NCBI GenBank assembly: GCA_024291935.2
Contig: CM044320.1
Location: forward strand, 48,922,001-48,986,000
Direction: 5' to 3'
Length of the DNA: 64,000 nucleotides
From: Okapia johnstoni
Lineage: Eukaryota; Chordata; Mammalia; Artiodactyla; Giraffidae
Shown: positions 43,837-55,664 of the stretch, piece by piece
How positions within the stretch are numbered: the first letter of the stretch is position 1
How the letters are laid out: each line of letters begins with the position of its first letter
The notes under the pieces: model-generated
Seen by the model: only the letters and a program-made list of their open reading frames with translations
Database searches by the model: none
Told to the model about the DNA's origin: nothing
Program-made: the position numbers and the translations under genes

Positions 43837-44776
43837 AACAGGTATTTAGCAAAAGCAGGTTTTAGTGACCATTTCCCACAAGAAATCTATTCCTCAACTT
43901 CCTTTTAAATATAGAAACAAAAATCCAAGGAGACTAAACCTGGGATTCATAAGTACAGTCTATAGAAAATAATAAACGTAAGACTCTTGGAGGCATTTCA
44001 ATGTCCAAACTGATGTTTGAACACTTTGTTGAACTGATATGTCAGAACAATTCCTCCTTCGGAAATACATGCTGGATAAAAAGGTAACGTAAATTTTAAA
44101 TGCGCCAAATCTATCAAGTGAAGCTATGCTGAGGTAAAATCACATCAATATTAATAAGGTCAACTCATGGCCACTCGTTAACAGTATTTCCTCCTAAAAT
44201 GTTGTCCTGCAGGATTTCCTATCATGTAAAATTATTATTCACAGTTGTTATGGCTTTCATTTTATTGCCTGGATCGCATTCTCTGAATGCTGCATAAGAG
44301 AAGTATTCATGTTGCTTGCAGGCGGCACTTTTCTGCTATTATGTAGTGAGCGCACAGAGGTGTTATCTATGATACAGCCAGGCCCTTCAGAGACGAAATA
44401 CTTCCAGGTACTGAGGGAACTTGCTGTGCATCACATCAAGTTTTCATAATCTTCTTGAGTTCTTTGCTTGAGAAGTGTGTTCTGGCAGAAGGTTTTATGA
44501 GATTGCCACTGGGGACTGGGCTGGAGGGCGGGGGTGTGTCAGTTTCCCTAGGTTTTACTATCTTACTATTATCAAAAGGTAGACTTTTTAAGCTCTGTTG
44601 GCTTTAAGCTGTTGGTCTGATCTATGACTCTATCTAAGCATAGACTTATTTTCCTTTTGGTCCTTGTATATGACACAGCATTAATTCACATTGATAAATT
44701 ACTGATTGTGCAAACAACTGTTGATGGAAACAAAATTGGTATTCCTTCTCTCTCAATGATTACATATATTACATAA

Positions 44777-44810
<34 letters not shown>

Positions 44811-46175
44811 TTAAAATCCTTGGGTTCCAAGATTTTCTTTGTAACATTTTAAATACAAAAATAAATGAAAAATTTACAACTGCTTTAGTTTCAATTCCTT
44901 TGAGAATTTTGCCTTAAGGAAAATACATGGTAGAAATCTCAGTCTCTATTTTGAATTTGTATTAGGACATAAAGACTAATAAACAAAGAAAATAAGATGC
45001 ACCAGGGAGATATATTACAGGCTTATGAATGGAAATTGCCCTTCCCTAAATGTGTTCCTAGCACCTCTTCATTTCTAAGAATGTAGATGGTTCTTTGTCT
45101 CAATAACTTTCCACAGCTCATTAAGAGCTATACTTTAGAATTGGCCGTTTGCCTAATTTCTGCCCTCTGACTTGGTCATATTGGCAAATGGTGAACCAAA
45201 AGTAGAAAGTATTTAATTCTTTTGTCCCTTAAGAACTGTCCTTGGTACTATGCCCCTCCACCTCCTTTAAGAGATTCTATTATTCCTACATATCTTGGCA
45301 TTCATAATTTAAGATTTAATACTTAATTTCATTTCTATCTAGCAAACAATCACTTTTTCTTAATCTATAGGGAATATAAGAATATTCACTCTGAGATGGA
45401 GGAAAATTAATCCTTTAAAATAACTAAGAAATTCATGCAAAGTACTTTATATTCCCCTAGGAATAAATATCAATGGTTGTGGTTTGTATAGTATTTATGA
45501 CTTGACTCTTAAAATGCAAAAATAGTTATTTTGAAAAATAAGGCCACATTTGCCTGAAATTTCTTGAACTTGCTGCAATGGAAGTGGACTTTAATTTTTT
45601 TTCTGGAAGAGACCAGTCAGTAAGGACTTGTACCACTGATCCTGACATCTGGCCATTCAAAGAAGCAGGGTTTTTAAAAATGGCACTTTGGAAATGAAAA
45701 TGCCACTTGGAAAATATTTCTTTCTCAACAGTCTATCCTTCTAAGGACAGCATTAGCCAGGCATTTTCACAAAAAGTCATGAAGTCATTATTAGCCATGA
45801 AGTTATTTATTGCATTTCCTAAACATTTAAAGGATTTTTCCCTCTAACAGTGTTCCAGTCTGCATTTCGGTTTTATTTGTTTCGACAGAGGAGTGCACTA
45901 GCAGCAGAGAGAGGGGGGAGAAATACTTTTGACACCTACCTGAAAGGCATTCTTACATTCATTTGTTCTGCATATCTTCCAAGCACTTCCCATGGGGCAT
46001 GCAACTTCACAAAGATAATGTCACTATTTATTAGAGAGGACTGAAACAGAAAAAAGAAACTAAATTGAAAAGTATATCCAAGTCTCCTGTGGTTTCAGTT
46101 GAACTGGAACTTAGAACACATGAACTTGTACAGAGTTTAAGATCGGAGGGCATTTGTCATCAATAAGCTGGGTCC
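43837..46175. other. Repeat-poor block
   Basis: More than 2 kb almost free of recognisable transposons, with one TA microsatellite at 44781-44808. The stretch 44230-44560 looks the most complex. No open frame stands out; 64 codons is the longest here. Confidence 0.45.
44781..44808. repeat. TA microsatellite
   Basis: About 12 TA units. Confidence 0.92.
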
Positions 46176-46179
46176 TTAT

Positions 46180-46850
46180 GTGTGCACATATCTATTCAAT
46201 CAATACATCACTGTGTGTCACGCTCTGGAGAACCAGCAGGGAAGAAAAGAGATACGGATGGCATTTACATTCTGCAAATACACACATACAAGAGAAGACA
46301 GGCAAAAACAAGTTAACAAGAGAAAGAGATTCAGAGAGTTGAGTGTTCTGAAGACAACAGTCTTGGGAGAAAAAGTTGGAGTGGGATACCCATTTCCTTG
46401 GAAAGGGTCAAAAAAGAAGTCCTCTCTGAGGAGTGGACATGTGAGTTGAGATATAAAGAAGGAGCCAGTTGGGTAAAAAGCTCAATGTTCTGGGTGCAAA
46501 GCCCCCAGGCTGGGAAACAGCTTAGTATGTCCTATAGTGGAGGGGCAACGAGGAGGGTGGAGGGGCTGGGGTGGATTAATCACAAAGACTGGCATGAGAA
46601 GAGGCTGGAAAGGTGAGCAGGAGCTAGTATGCAGTGCTTCACAGGTCACAACAACACAGTTAAACTTTATACTAGGTACATGGGGAAGTCATTTTGATTT
46701 AGGTGTTCAAAGACCACTGTGGCTGCTGCATGGAAGATAAAGAATAAGGGAAAGTCACAGTGAAACGGAGAGAGAGATGCTCTCAATCATTCAGGCAAAA
46801 GCAATAGTTGGTGGTGGTGGGGATAAAGGGAACTAAGAGATGTGTCTTAA
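46180..46850 (-). mobile_element. Antisense L2 relic
   Basis: ATTCAATCAATACATCACTG start, TTTCCTTGGAAAGGGTC, TGAGTTGAGATATAAAG, AAGTCATTTTGATTTAGG, AGACCACTGTGGCTGCTGC. This is the antisense L2 series; frames are broken. Confidence 0.55.
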
Positions 46851-47684
46851 ATCTGGCCAGCATCAGCAAGGCTTTTTCAAAGGACCCTGCTCTTTGGCCC
46901 CAAACCTTTGCCTTCTTTGGGGCTTTTTATCAACACAGAACTTAGGGACGTAAAACTAGGACTTCACACTCCCGTTAACTACCCAACAGGTTTTGGTCTG
47001 TGCCTCTGGCGGCAGGGACACCCCTAATTAGGAGATTTCCTTTGGAAGTCATTTCCCAGGAGGAGGGCTGAGTTGTGGAAGGATGTGGAAGAAAGATGAG
47101 AAACAGTTAAGCCAGAGCAGTTTAAATGAGCCAAATGGCCAATTATTTATCCTTATCTTTTCCACACAGGATCATCCTGAACTGCATACCATTTAAGTAT
47201 TTACAGTTTAAGAAAATCAATTTAAAATTTCATAGTTTAAGATGTATTGGGCCTTTGTGGCTGAACTCTCCTTATAACGGTATCTATACACAAGTCAATA
47301 TTTTTACACAACTGACAAAAAAACCTCAACTTCACACTTTAGCAGGGGTACATTTGCACTGTAGGGAATTGTTTTTACATTGCAGATGAAAGGCAACTGT
47401 AATTCGTTTTTCATATTTTCATTCAGGGTCTTCTTGCTGAGCTTACAAATATTGTATTTAAGGCCTAAGAACGCCTCAAGATATTATAGAAAAGCAAACT
47501 GGTATCAAGACGACATTCTCAGAAACTTTGGTGATGCTGACTTTCCCATTGGGAGGAAGGCCAGGATCCAAGTGCACAATGGTGAAGGGGAACCCCTGAT
47601 ATTGGTTAGAAAAAAAATATCAAATTTTCTGGCAGTTCAGGCTGAAATAAGGTTTTATCTTTCAATGTAGGACAAGCATACACC
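46851..47684. other. Unassigned, with 96-codon frame
   Basis: A plus frame at 47380-47670 begins with a hydrophobic stretch (FFIFSFRVFLLSLQILYL) followed by a charged region with no domain I recognise. A TTTTTCATATTTTCATTCAG tract at about 47408-47427 resembles a splice acceptor. A real exon cannot be shown from this alone. Confidence 0.3.
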
Positions 47685-47796
47685 TATCTTTAAGCCCCCT
47701 GAGAACAAGGAAAGCTTCTGTTATTCATGGTTGAATCCTTTGGCCCCACCACAGTTCCTGCTATAGAGGGAGCACTCAACCAATATTTGCCTGGTG
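47685..47796 (+). mobile_element. L2 3' terminus
   Basis: CCCCCTGAGAACAAGGAAAGC, TCCTGCTATAGAGGGAGCAC and CAACCAATATTTGCCTGG. The end is cut by the following SINE. Confidence 0.58.
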
Positions 47797-47999
47797 GTGG
47801 TTTAGTTGCTGTCATGTCCGACTCTTTGCAATCCCATGGACTGTAGCCCACCAGGCTCCTCTGTCCATGAGATTCTCCAGGCAAGAATACTGGAGTGGGT
47901 TGCCATTTCTTTCTCCAGGGGATCTCCCCAACCCAAGGATTGAACCTGGGTCTCCTGCATGGCAGGCAGATTCTTTATCAACTGAGCCACCAGGGAAGC
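47797..47999 (-). mobile_element. Bov-tA SINE in an L2 end
   Basis: CCTGGTG is repeated at 47790-47796 and 48000-48006. Complete reverse-oriented copy. Confidence 0.9.
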
Positions 48000-48006
48000 C
48001 CTGGTG

Positions 48007-48477
48007 AAATGTGAGCAGTTAGTTCCGGTCCAGGTAAAAACTGGGAGCCCTATGCAGCAGGAAGTGATGAAGATGAGGTGGCTCTTGGAGCCCATGTAGC
48101 TGTTGTTTGCAAACGAGGTACTCACCCAGGGAACAAACACACCAGCAACCACTTAAATGCTGTGTCTTTTCACAAACTTCTTACTGTTTAGTAACCTACT
48201 ACTTCCCTACACTGAGTGCTCACAGCCATGTAGCCAGCTAGAGAGTGAATGAGGTCATGGGTGGCTATGCCTGTGTAAGAACATGTAGAAATACAGCTCG
48301 CACACACTCTCTGAGATGGTCTCAAAGATAATCAGTTGAACCTCCTTGTGCTTTGGAAAAGAATGTCACTTGTTTTTCCATATATAATAGTTTTCCAAGT
48401 TAAAAAGCAGAAGACATACTATATTTCCTAAAAATGGGCCTTTTTCTTTATACTAAAGATACACTTCAGTATCTGAA
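48007..48477. other. Unassigned, minus-strand frame enters from here
   Basis: The minus strand from 48152 to about 48001 is open for about 50 codons (MVAGVFVPWVSTSF.. at the start) and then runs into the SINE. The residue mix looks membrane-like. I do not recognise it. Confidence 0.3.
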
Positions 48478-48657
48478 GTGGTCCTGGTGGTCCAATGGCT
48501 CTGCACTCTCAATACAGGGGGCCCAGGTTCGATCCCTGGTTAGGGAAGTAGAGCCCACAGGCTGCAACTAAAGACTTCATATGCTGCAACTAAAGATCAT
48601 GCATGCCACAACTAAGACCTGGCACAGCCAAATAAAATTATAAAAAAGAAAAATGAT
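48478..48657 (+). mobile_element. CHR-2-like SINE, tRNA-Glu head
   Basis: The head GTCCTGGTGGTCCAATGGCT with GGTTCGATCCCTGGTTAGGG is a good tRNA-Glu A/B-box pair. It is followed by GGCTGCAACTAAAGACTTC, CACAACTAAGACCTGGC and an A-rich end. Pseudo-tRNA, not a functional gene: the anticodon stem is not preserved. Confidence 0.85.
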
Positions 48658-49244
48658 ATGCTTTAGAGTCTGGGAAGGTTTTGCAGCTTCCTCACTTGGG
48701 AGGTTTCATTGTGATACTAGGAATTCTTTAAATTCGCCTAGTTTTCTGACAAGGTTCTCACTTCCTGTTGTTTCTTCTCTCATCTTCTCATGAGAGTAAG
48801 AGTAAAATTGTGCAAAATAAAGAAGGCAAAATGGCCATGGGACTGATTCACAGAATCAACCACACCTTGATTCAGAGCATGAAATCTTAGAATATACTCT
48901 CTTCACAGAATTAATGTGATTGCTAGTTTTACAGAAAATATACAATCTACCTAAAGAATAATCATTTTGTAGATCTCCCATGAATATATGCACACACTAG
49001 GGAGGATACAATACTATATCCCATTCAGGGCATGTTCTAAGTGCCATACTTCTGTATGTGAAAAAGCCAGCTCATTATCTGAACACATATTGAGTCAACT
49101 AAAATTCTAATGTGGGATTTCAACCATTTTCTGCATAAATGAACAACTGCTTTGAGTCATTCAGTATGATTAAAAAAAAAACTCCATTTTCTTATTATTT
49201 CAATTATAACAATGATTATAAAGCCCGTTATATTTATTTTATAT
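48658..49244. other. No gene or repeat recognised
   Basis: A/T-rich, no long frame. Confidence 0.4.
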
Positions 49245-49390
49245 CATCACATTATTATATTTAGTGCTGTATAATTTTAGAAGCACTTTTACACATTACC
49301 TCATTTTATTCTCAAACTTGTAAGACAGGCTTTAATTTCTTAAAAAAGGAAGCAGACTAATTCACCCACAGCTAAACTGAAAGTTTATTT
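49245..49390 (-). mobile_element. MIR-like SINE, antisense
   Basis: GAAGCACTTTTACACATTACC then TCATTTTATTCTCAAACTTG and a worn remainder. Confidence 0.5.
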
Positions 49391-50084
49391 CACTCAAATC
49401 TGAGTCCCCACCCACATCCCTTGACTTTGTCCATTTTATCTGATAAACTCTGAGGTTTAAATGAATCCATGGCTTTTACATTCATCGAAGGCACATTATC
49501 TCTGAATTCTTTATCAGTTTACGCAGAGAGGGGAAATTAAGCTATATTTAAGATTATCTTGATAATCTTGAAAAAAAATGTTAACTGAATTCCCTTGAAT
49601 GATGATGGGTGTCTTATTCATGTGTTATGTGTGTGGCGAGGTCTATGTGTGTGCATGCCTGCGTCTGTGTATGTATGGGGCTTATTATTTTCTGTTTTTA
49701 AGGAGAAAGTGAACTTCAGCTCAGAAAAATAAATGTGAAACATGACTGCTAATTATATGGCTCATACATCACTCTTTTTCTCGAGTACTGAATGATTATA
49801 CTACTGGGTCTAAATAGGTTTTCCTTCTTATTAAGTATTCCTTTCCACATAAATCCAAGTGTGCAAGTACCAAAATGAAGAGAAATGAAAATGGTTTTTT
49901 GAAACAGAGTTGTTTCATTCATATACTACAATAAAACCCCCTTAGGTTAGAACCTTGGGGAGAAGAAAAATGACCATTTAGAGGAGTTCGGAAAATTTCC
50001 TTAAAAGAATGACTGGAGAAATTAAAAAGTACCATGGAAAACACCTGGAATAGAAAAAGGTAAGATCCACAGAAAACTTTCCTT
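49391..50084. other. No gene; GT-rich tract
   Basis: A GT-rich low-complexity stretch at 49619-49678; otherwise unassigned. Confidence 0.4.
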
Positions 50085-50575
50085 CTTTCTTGTTCACTCA
50101 ACAAGAATATATTGAACATGATCTATGTATAGATGCTGGGAATGCAAAGATATATAAATTGTGGTCTTTGCCTTGAAGGTTAGATAAGGTAACTGTAAGG
50201 AAAAAAATAAATACCATGCCATTATCTAACCCAAGCAATCCACCTTTTAAAAATGCATAAATGTACACACCTCTTCATCTCATGACCCCCAAAACAATGG
50301 CTGAAAAGAGGACACTGATGGAGAAAAGGTTTGGGAGTGGGGGCATGGAGGTACATCACAAACTTACTTTAGGACATATTAAGTTTTTAGTGTCCATGAA
50401 AAGACATCTTGTGGGTGGATAAATGAGTTCAGACAAAACTGTGTCTGGAGCTTGGGGGAGCAGTCTGAGTCAGAGATACAAAATAAATACGGCCAGGAGA
50501 GAGACAATGTTTAAATCCATGGGATTGGATAAGGTCAGTTCGGAAGAGAGTACAGGGACAGAGCCATGTGGGTAG
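50085..50575 (-). mobile_element. Antisense L2 fragments
   Basis: 50085-50215 gives the L2 3' end (TCACTCAACAAGAATATATTG, GATGCTGGGAATGCAAAG). 50425-50575 gives an ORF2-side piece (GAGATACAAAATAAATACGG, CCATGGGATTGGATAAGG). The middle is unclear. Confidence 0.5.
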
Positions 50576-50624
50576 CTACAACAGGAATGTAGGATGTACA
50601 CAGGTAGCTACAACAGGAACGTAG
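50571..50624. repeat. 32-bp tandem duplication, 1.7 units
   Basis: GGTAGCTACAACAGGAA(T/C)GTAG occurs at 50571 and again at 50603. Confidence 0.85.
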
Positions 50625-50627
50625 ACT

Positions 50628-50825
50628 CTGAGGTTCAACTGCACATATTCACATATCTACCTCTTAGCAGCTCTGTGATCCTGGCCAAGCTATTGAATCT
50701 CTCTGTGCCTCAGTCTGTTCAACTATAAAATGGGAAATGATAGCAACAGCTATCTGCTGAGTTGTATTAAATGGCAAAAAATAGGTGAGGTACTCATAGT
50801 ACATCCGAAAATATGTTAGCCCTCC
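50628..50825 (+). mobile_element. MIR SINE
   Basis: CTCTGAGGTTCAACTGCAC, CTCTGTGATCCTGGCCAAGC, TATAAAATGGGAAATGATAGC. Confidence 0.78.
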
Positions 50826-51030
50826 AAGAAGGGCCATAGCACAATGGTGGTGTGGGGGGAAGAACACAGCACTACTGGTTACCTAGTTACAATCTGTGAA
50901 TGTGACAAATAAGAAACTACTACCTGAAAAGGATTTTCCAGCCTTTGACTACAATTCTAAACCAGAAGAAATTCTGAAAGTCAAGTTCCCAAGGCCCATC
51001 TCCTTTCCCTCCACAGTCCCTACATGTTCC
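50826..51030. other. No feature recognised
   Basis: Short spacer. Confidence 0.4.
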
Positions 51031-51090
51031 TCCAAGGACATCCATTCATTCATTCATCAGACATTCATTGAGTGACTACTACATATCAGG

Positions 51091-51891
51091 AATCATGATT
51101 GTTGGGAGAAATAACTTTAGATATGCAGATGACACCACCCTTATGGCAGAAAGTGAAGAACTAAAGAGCCTCTTGATGAAAGTGAAAGAGGAGAGTGAAA
51201 AAGCTGGCTTAAAGCTCAACATTCAGAAAACTAAGATCATGGCATCTGGTCTCATCACTTCATGGCAAATAGATGGGGAAACAATGGAAACAGTGGCTAA
51301 CTTTATTTTTGGGGGCTCCAAAATCACTGCAGATGGTGACTGCAGCCATGAAATTAAAAGACACTTACTCCTTGGAAGAAAAGCTATGACCAACATAGAC
51401 AGCATATTAAAAAGCAGAGATCTTTACCAACAAAGGTCTGTCTAGTCAAAGCTATGGTTTTCCCAGTAGTCATGTATGGATGTGAGAGTTGGACTATAAA
51501 GAGAGCTGAGCACCAAAGAATTGATGTTTTTGAACTGTGGTGTTGGAGAAGACTCTTGAGAGTCCCTTGGACTGCAAGGAGATCCAACCAGTCCATTAGG
51601 AAATCAGTCCTGAATATTCATTGGAAGGACTGATGCTGGAGGTGAAACTCCAATACTTTGGCCACCTGATGCGAAGAGCTGACTCATTTGAAAAGACCCT
51701 AATGCTGGGTAGGATTGGGGGCAGGAGGAGAAGGGGACGACAGAGGATGAGATGGTTAGATGGCATCACCGACTCAATGGACATGAGTTCAAGTAAACTC
51801 TGGGAGTTGGTGATGGACAGGGAGGCCTGGCGTGCTGCAGTCCATGGGGTCACAAAGAGTCAGACATGATTGAGCGACTGAACTGAACTGG
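51091..51891 (+). mobile_element. BovB LINE, copy D, 9-bp TSD
   Basis: CATATCAGG is present at 51082-51090 and 51892-51900. The copy starts just upstream of the catalytic motif, which is intact (YADD at 51122-51133), and reaches the GAACTGAACTGG end. One frame is open to 51445. A small deletion near 51421 then shifts it, and the second half lies in another frame (51621-51869). It is 5'-truncated and inactive. Confidence 0.94.
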
Positions 51892-52416
51892 CATATCAGG
51901 TTCTCTGCCAGGTGGTTAGATATATTACAGTCACCCAAATTTACAGTCTGGAGACAGACATTAAACAACAAATAAACATATGAGTTAAAGTTATGAAAAG
52001 TTGTAAAAAAGATAAGAATATAGTGCTGCAGCCAGAAGAAGCCAGGTACTTGCTTTAGTTGCTTTAGATCAGTCGTTTGATCCCTGCAGGCGTTACATCC
52101 AACCTCAGATTCAAAAGGTGAGAAGGATGCCAGTCATGGGAGAAGCCAAGTGAAAAGCATTCCAAGCAGAGAGTATGAAGACCCAGAGATCAGAGACAAC
52201 ACCAGGAACCAAAGCCTCCAGTGACTGGACACTGTAAAGCGTGAGGCAGGGAGAATACCTGATCACAGGGCTGAAGAGGAGAGCTGGGAACAGACCCTGC
52301 CAGGCCAGGTTCAATGCTGTTAGGAGTCTGGATTTTATTCTCTAAGGTCAATGCAAAGTTACCAATGGGTTAAAGGCAGAGAGGTGATGGCATCACTTGT
52401 TTCAGAAAATATACCC

Positions 52417-52650
52417 TGGGGACTTCCTTGGTGGTCCAATGGCTAAGACTCTGGACTCTTATGCAGGGAACCCAGGTTTGATCCCTGGTTAGGGAACTAG
52501 ATGTCACAACTAAAGAGTTTGCCAGCTGCAACTAAAGATCCTGCATGTCACAACTACAGAACCCACATGTTTCAACAAAGACTGAAGATCCTGCGTGCCA
52601 CAACTAAGACCCAGGGCAGCCAAATAAATAAATATGTTTAAAAAATAAAG
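52417..52650 (+). mobile_element. CHR-2-like SINE inside L2
   Basis: Head GACTTCCTTGGTGGTCCAATGG, B box GGTTTGATCCCTGG, repeated CAACTAAAGA(G/T) units and an AAATAAATAAATATG tail. Confidence 0.88.
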
Positions 52651-53310
52651 TACAATCCGAGTAACCCATGGGGAATTCCTAGAGGGAACACAGGATTGAA
52701 AAGTTCACTAGGAAAGTTTCTCCAGGAGGCCAGGTGAGACAAGACGGTGGCTGGAACCAGAATGTGGACATGACTACAGGAAAGAAATGGACAGACTTGA
52801 GATTTACCTGGAGGTAATCTGGGATTGATCCAGTGAAGAGTGAGAAAAAAGCCAATGTCTTAGAATCCTGTGCAGGTTGCTTTGCCCAGGAAACTGGGAT
52901 GGTTACTACCACGCACTGATACAGAGGACAGGGAGAAGAAAGTTGCTGACTTTGGGATATGCATGCTTGAAGTACCTGGGTGATAATTACACAGAAGGTT
53001 GAAGTAGGCAAATGGATACAGGAGTCTGGCTCTCAGAGAGTGGGACTTACTGAGAATCGCAGGCGTGTAGTTGATATTTAAAAGCACAGAACTTGATGAG
53101 ATCACCGAAGGAAAGAGTGGAGGAAAGTGGGAAGGACCAAGTCTCAGGGCACAGTAACACTTAAGAGGTTTGGAAGAGGAGAAAGCAACCATCAAAGAGG
53201 ACTGAGAAGGAGCCATCAGAGAAGGAGGTGGGAAACAAAGAGAGGGACAAAGCAGAAGCCAGAAGAAATGGGATTCTAGAAGGATGAAGTGACGAATGGC
53301 ACTGGGTAAG

Positions 53311-54164
53311 CCAAGGGCAGTTTAGGTCACCCTTCCTGCAGATACTGGGCTGCTGCGTGGAGGTGACCTTGTTCAGCAGTGCCTCCAGTCTCAGCCTTGC
53401 TGTTGCAGCCACCTCCCCTTCACCTGCTTACCCTGCCCATGGCTGGGTCCTGATTCTAATGCAGAGCTGAGGGGGATCTTTGCTTTCACGGTGTCCAGCT
53501 TGTTCCTTGAAGGGAAGCTGGGAATATCCATGTTCTAGCTGGTTTTCCTGAGTCACAGCTGTGTTCGAGGCAGGCACACAGGTACTACGACATGTCCCTC
53601 TTCCAGCACACCTCTTTACCACACAGCACACACCAATCAGTGAACGAAGCCCATACACAACACCCTTGGTCCACACTGTCGAGAGCTGTCAGCTATCTGA
53701 GAACATCTCATCAAGAGATGAGAAGCGGCTCTGTACCCAGGGTTCTGAGGCTGTGGTTTTCCTACACTTTCTCTTAGGAATTCCAGGTGCTGAACACCCC
53801 TGGCAATGTCCCAGGTTTCCCCAGATGGACATGCAGCAGGGACCTCCCTCCCTCCCTCATGACACACACATATCTCTGATTTCAGAGAAAAATCTCACTG
53901 CAATTGTGAGTTTTGTTTGACTCTATGATGCTTGTCTGAATGAGGTCATGATCATGTACAGAGTCACACATGGAGGATATGTGTGCATGCAGAAGAAATG
54001 GACTAGACCTCATGTCTGCCACAGAAACCTTATTCTGGGAAATCTTTATCAATTTATTTTCATTTCAGGTCCATTTTCGCTGATTGGGTTCTAATGAAAC
54101 AGAATGGTGGCCCTTTTTAAAAGGTAGCAGGAGAAAGGAAAGCAATTTTAAAGGATTTGGTTAA
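53311..54164. other. No gene recognised
   Basis: G+C-richer block with overlapping frames on both strands (119 codons plus at 53561-53920, 82 codons minus at 53428-53676). None has a domain I know. No CpG cluster. Confidence 0.4.
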
Positions 54165-54370
54165 TCATTTCTTTATCAAATATTTATTGCATGTTTATTA
54201 ACCACTTGCCTTGTGCTGGGGAAGGGTCATTTATGTTATAATAAGGCAACCAGCTTTGGGCTATACAAAAATGAGACCATTCCTGCCCCTGAATATCTAA
54301 GCCACAGAGATAAAAACTATATGTGAAATTTGAGTAGAATTATACAAGAGCTATATGATGATATGCAACC
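54165..54370 (-). mobile_element. Antisense L2 3' end
   Basis: TATCAAATATTTATTGCATG, AACCACTTGCCTTGTGCTGG, GAGACCATTCCTGCCCCTG. Confidence 0.62.
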
Positions 54371-54421
54371 TTTCTTTGGACACTGAAGAAAAATAGAATG
54401 GAGAAAGCATGTAGTGTAATT

Positions 54422-54645
54422 GTTAAAAGTCCCAGCTTTGGAGTTAGCGGTCAAGTGCCAGACCTGCTATTAGTAGCTGGTGACCTTGAACGAGGTATTT
54501 AATCTCTGTAAGCCTCAATTCTCTCATCTGTGAAATGGGAACAATAGCAGCACTTATTTCAGAGTTCTTCTGAGGACTATAGGGTTTAAAGGATGCAAAG
54601 TACTTAGCTAGTTCCTTATGCACAAAAAATACTCTCTAAATGGTA
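54422..54645 (+). mobile_element. MIR SINE, nearly full
   Basis: CCAGCTTTGGAGTTAGCGG, GGTGACCTTGAACGAGGTATTT, CTCATCTGTGAAATGGGAAC, GGATGCAAAGTACTTAGC. Confidence 0.8.
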
Positions 54646-54670
54646 AGAAGGAAGGCTTGTGAATTATTAA

Positions 54671-54861
54671 AGTGAAAGTGTTAGTTGCTCAGCTGTGTCC
54701 CACTCTTTGCAACCCCAGGGAATGTAGCCCATCAGGCTCCTCTGTCCATGGAATTCTCTAGGCAAGAATACTAAAGTGGATAGCCATTTCCTTCTCCAGG
54801 GGATCTTCCCAACCCAGGGATTGAACCCAGATCTTCCACATCGCAGGCAGATTCATTAGAG
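54671..54861 (-). mobile_element. Bov-tA SINE, head end lost
   Basis: GTGAAAGTGTTAGTTGCTCAG start and CACATCGCAGGCAGATTC end. The last part of the tRNA head is missing. Confidence 0.87.
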
Positions 54862-55660
54862 CATCTGAAAATCTGTTTTCAAGTTAAAGCTTTAATTGAG
54901 AAACAAGATTTCTTTCTTCCCACCTGGCTTCCAGATTTTGGCCATGAAAGTATAGCGATGGAACATTAGGAACAAAGAGGTGCTTGCCTGGAGGGACGAA
55001 GAGGGGCAGCTGCAAGTGAAAACTGAACATGTTCCTTTCCATGGACATCACAGAGTGAGTGCCTGGCTCTCAGAAAGCCATCTTGCTCTCACTTTTAAGC
55101 TCATTTGATTCATCTAAGATACAAGTGCATCCTGGGGTTATATTTGTGCCAAACAGGGACAGGGGACAGGTGAGTAGGGAAGGAAACAGGGGTCTGTTTG
55201 GAAATAGCTCCCATGGGTCTAGGTCAGTCCCTGGGTACCCTAAAGTCAACTAGGGGCCCTGCAAGAGGCTGCCGAAATGAAAAAGGCCACCTCAGCTCAA
55301 AAGATGATCCCCATAACCTTGAAGACAACTGTCTTAAAAGAGCTGAAACTTCATTAGAGCAGAGAAGACTGACGGAGACCTAGGCTTAGGTACCTTCTAG
55401 AAGTCTCCTTGATGTCACTTGTCAGGTGACCACTGGCCAACAGCCAACCACATGCTGCTCTGTGGTGGAAAGAATGCCTGGGCCAGGTCCTGTCTTGCAA
55501 ACTTGGGTGAGTCACCTAACTTATCTTACTGTGAACTGCTCACTGGCCACACAGAAACAATATGATCCCCGGGGCTGCAAACTTTCGGGGCTATTCTACC
55601 ACACAGATTAAAACAACTTGTGAAAACATGTCAAAAACCACCCAGTCCTGGCTCTGACTG
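54862..55660. other. No gene or repeat recognised
   Basis: Single-copy-looking, frames of about 60 codons only. Confidence 0.4.
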
Positions 55661-55664
55661 CCCC

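Larger units (their letters stand above)
51035..53310 (-). mobile_element. Long antisense L2 split by BovB and CHR SINE
   Basis: The L2 3' end starts at about 51040 (CATTCATTCATTCATCAGAC, ATTGAGTGACTACTACATATCAGG) and is interrupted by BovB at 51091-51891. It resumes at 51901 (TTCTCTGCCAGGTGG), is interrupted again by a CHR SINE (52417-52650), and continues to about 53310. Landmarks of ORF2 in antisense are GAGTCTGGATTTTATTCTC, TGATGAGATCACCGAAGG and GAGGACTGAGAAGGAGCCATC. Overlapping 110- and 118-codon minus frames are relics of the L2 protein, not genes. Confidence 0.68.

Noticed and set aside
44761..44810. TATA-like promoter
   Set aside because: The TA tract is a microsatellite with no transcript evidence or downstream frame.
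48478..48550. A possible tRNA-Glu gene
   Set aside because: A and B boxes are present, but the arms do not fold correctly and the CHR SINE tail follows directly.
52679..53216. 110- and 118-codon minus-strand frames
   Set aside because: They coincide with the antisense L2 and show no continuous L2 protein; chance frames in a purine-rich repeat.
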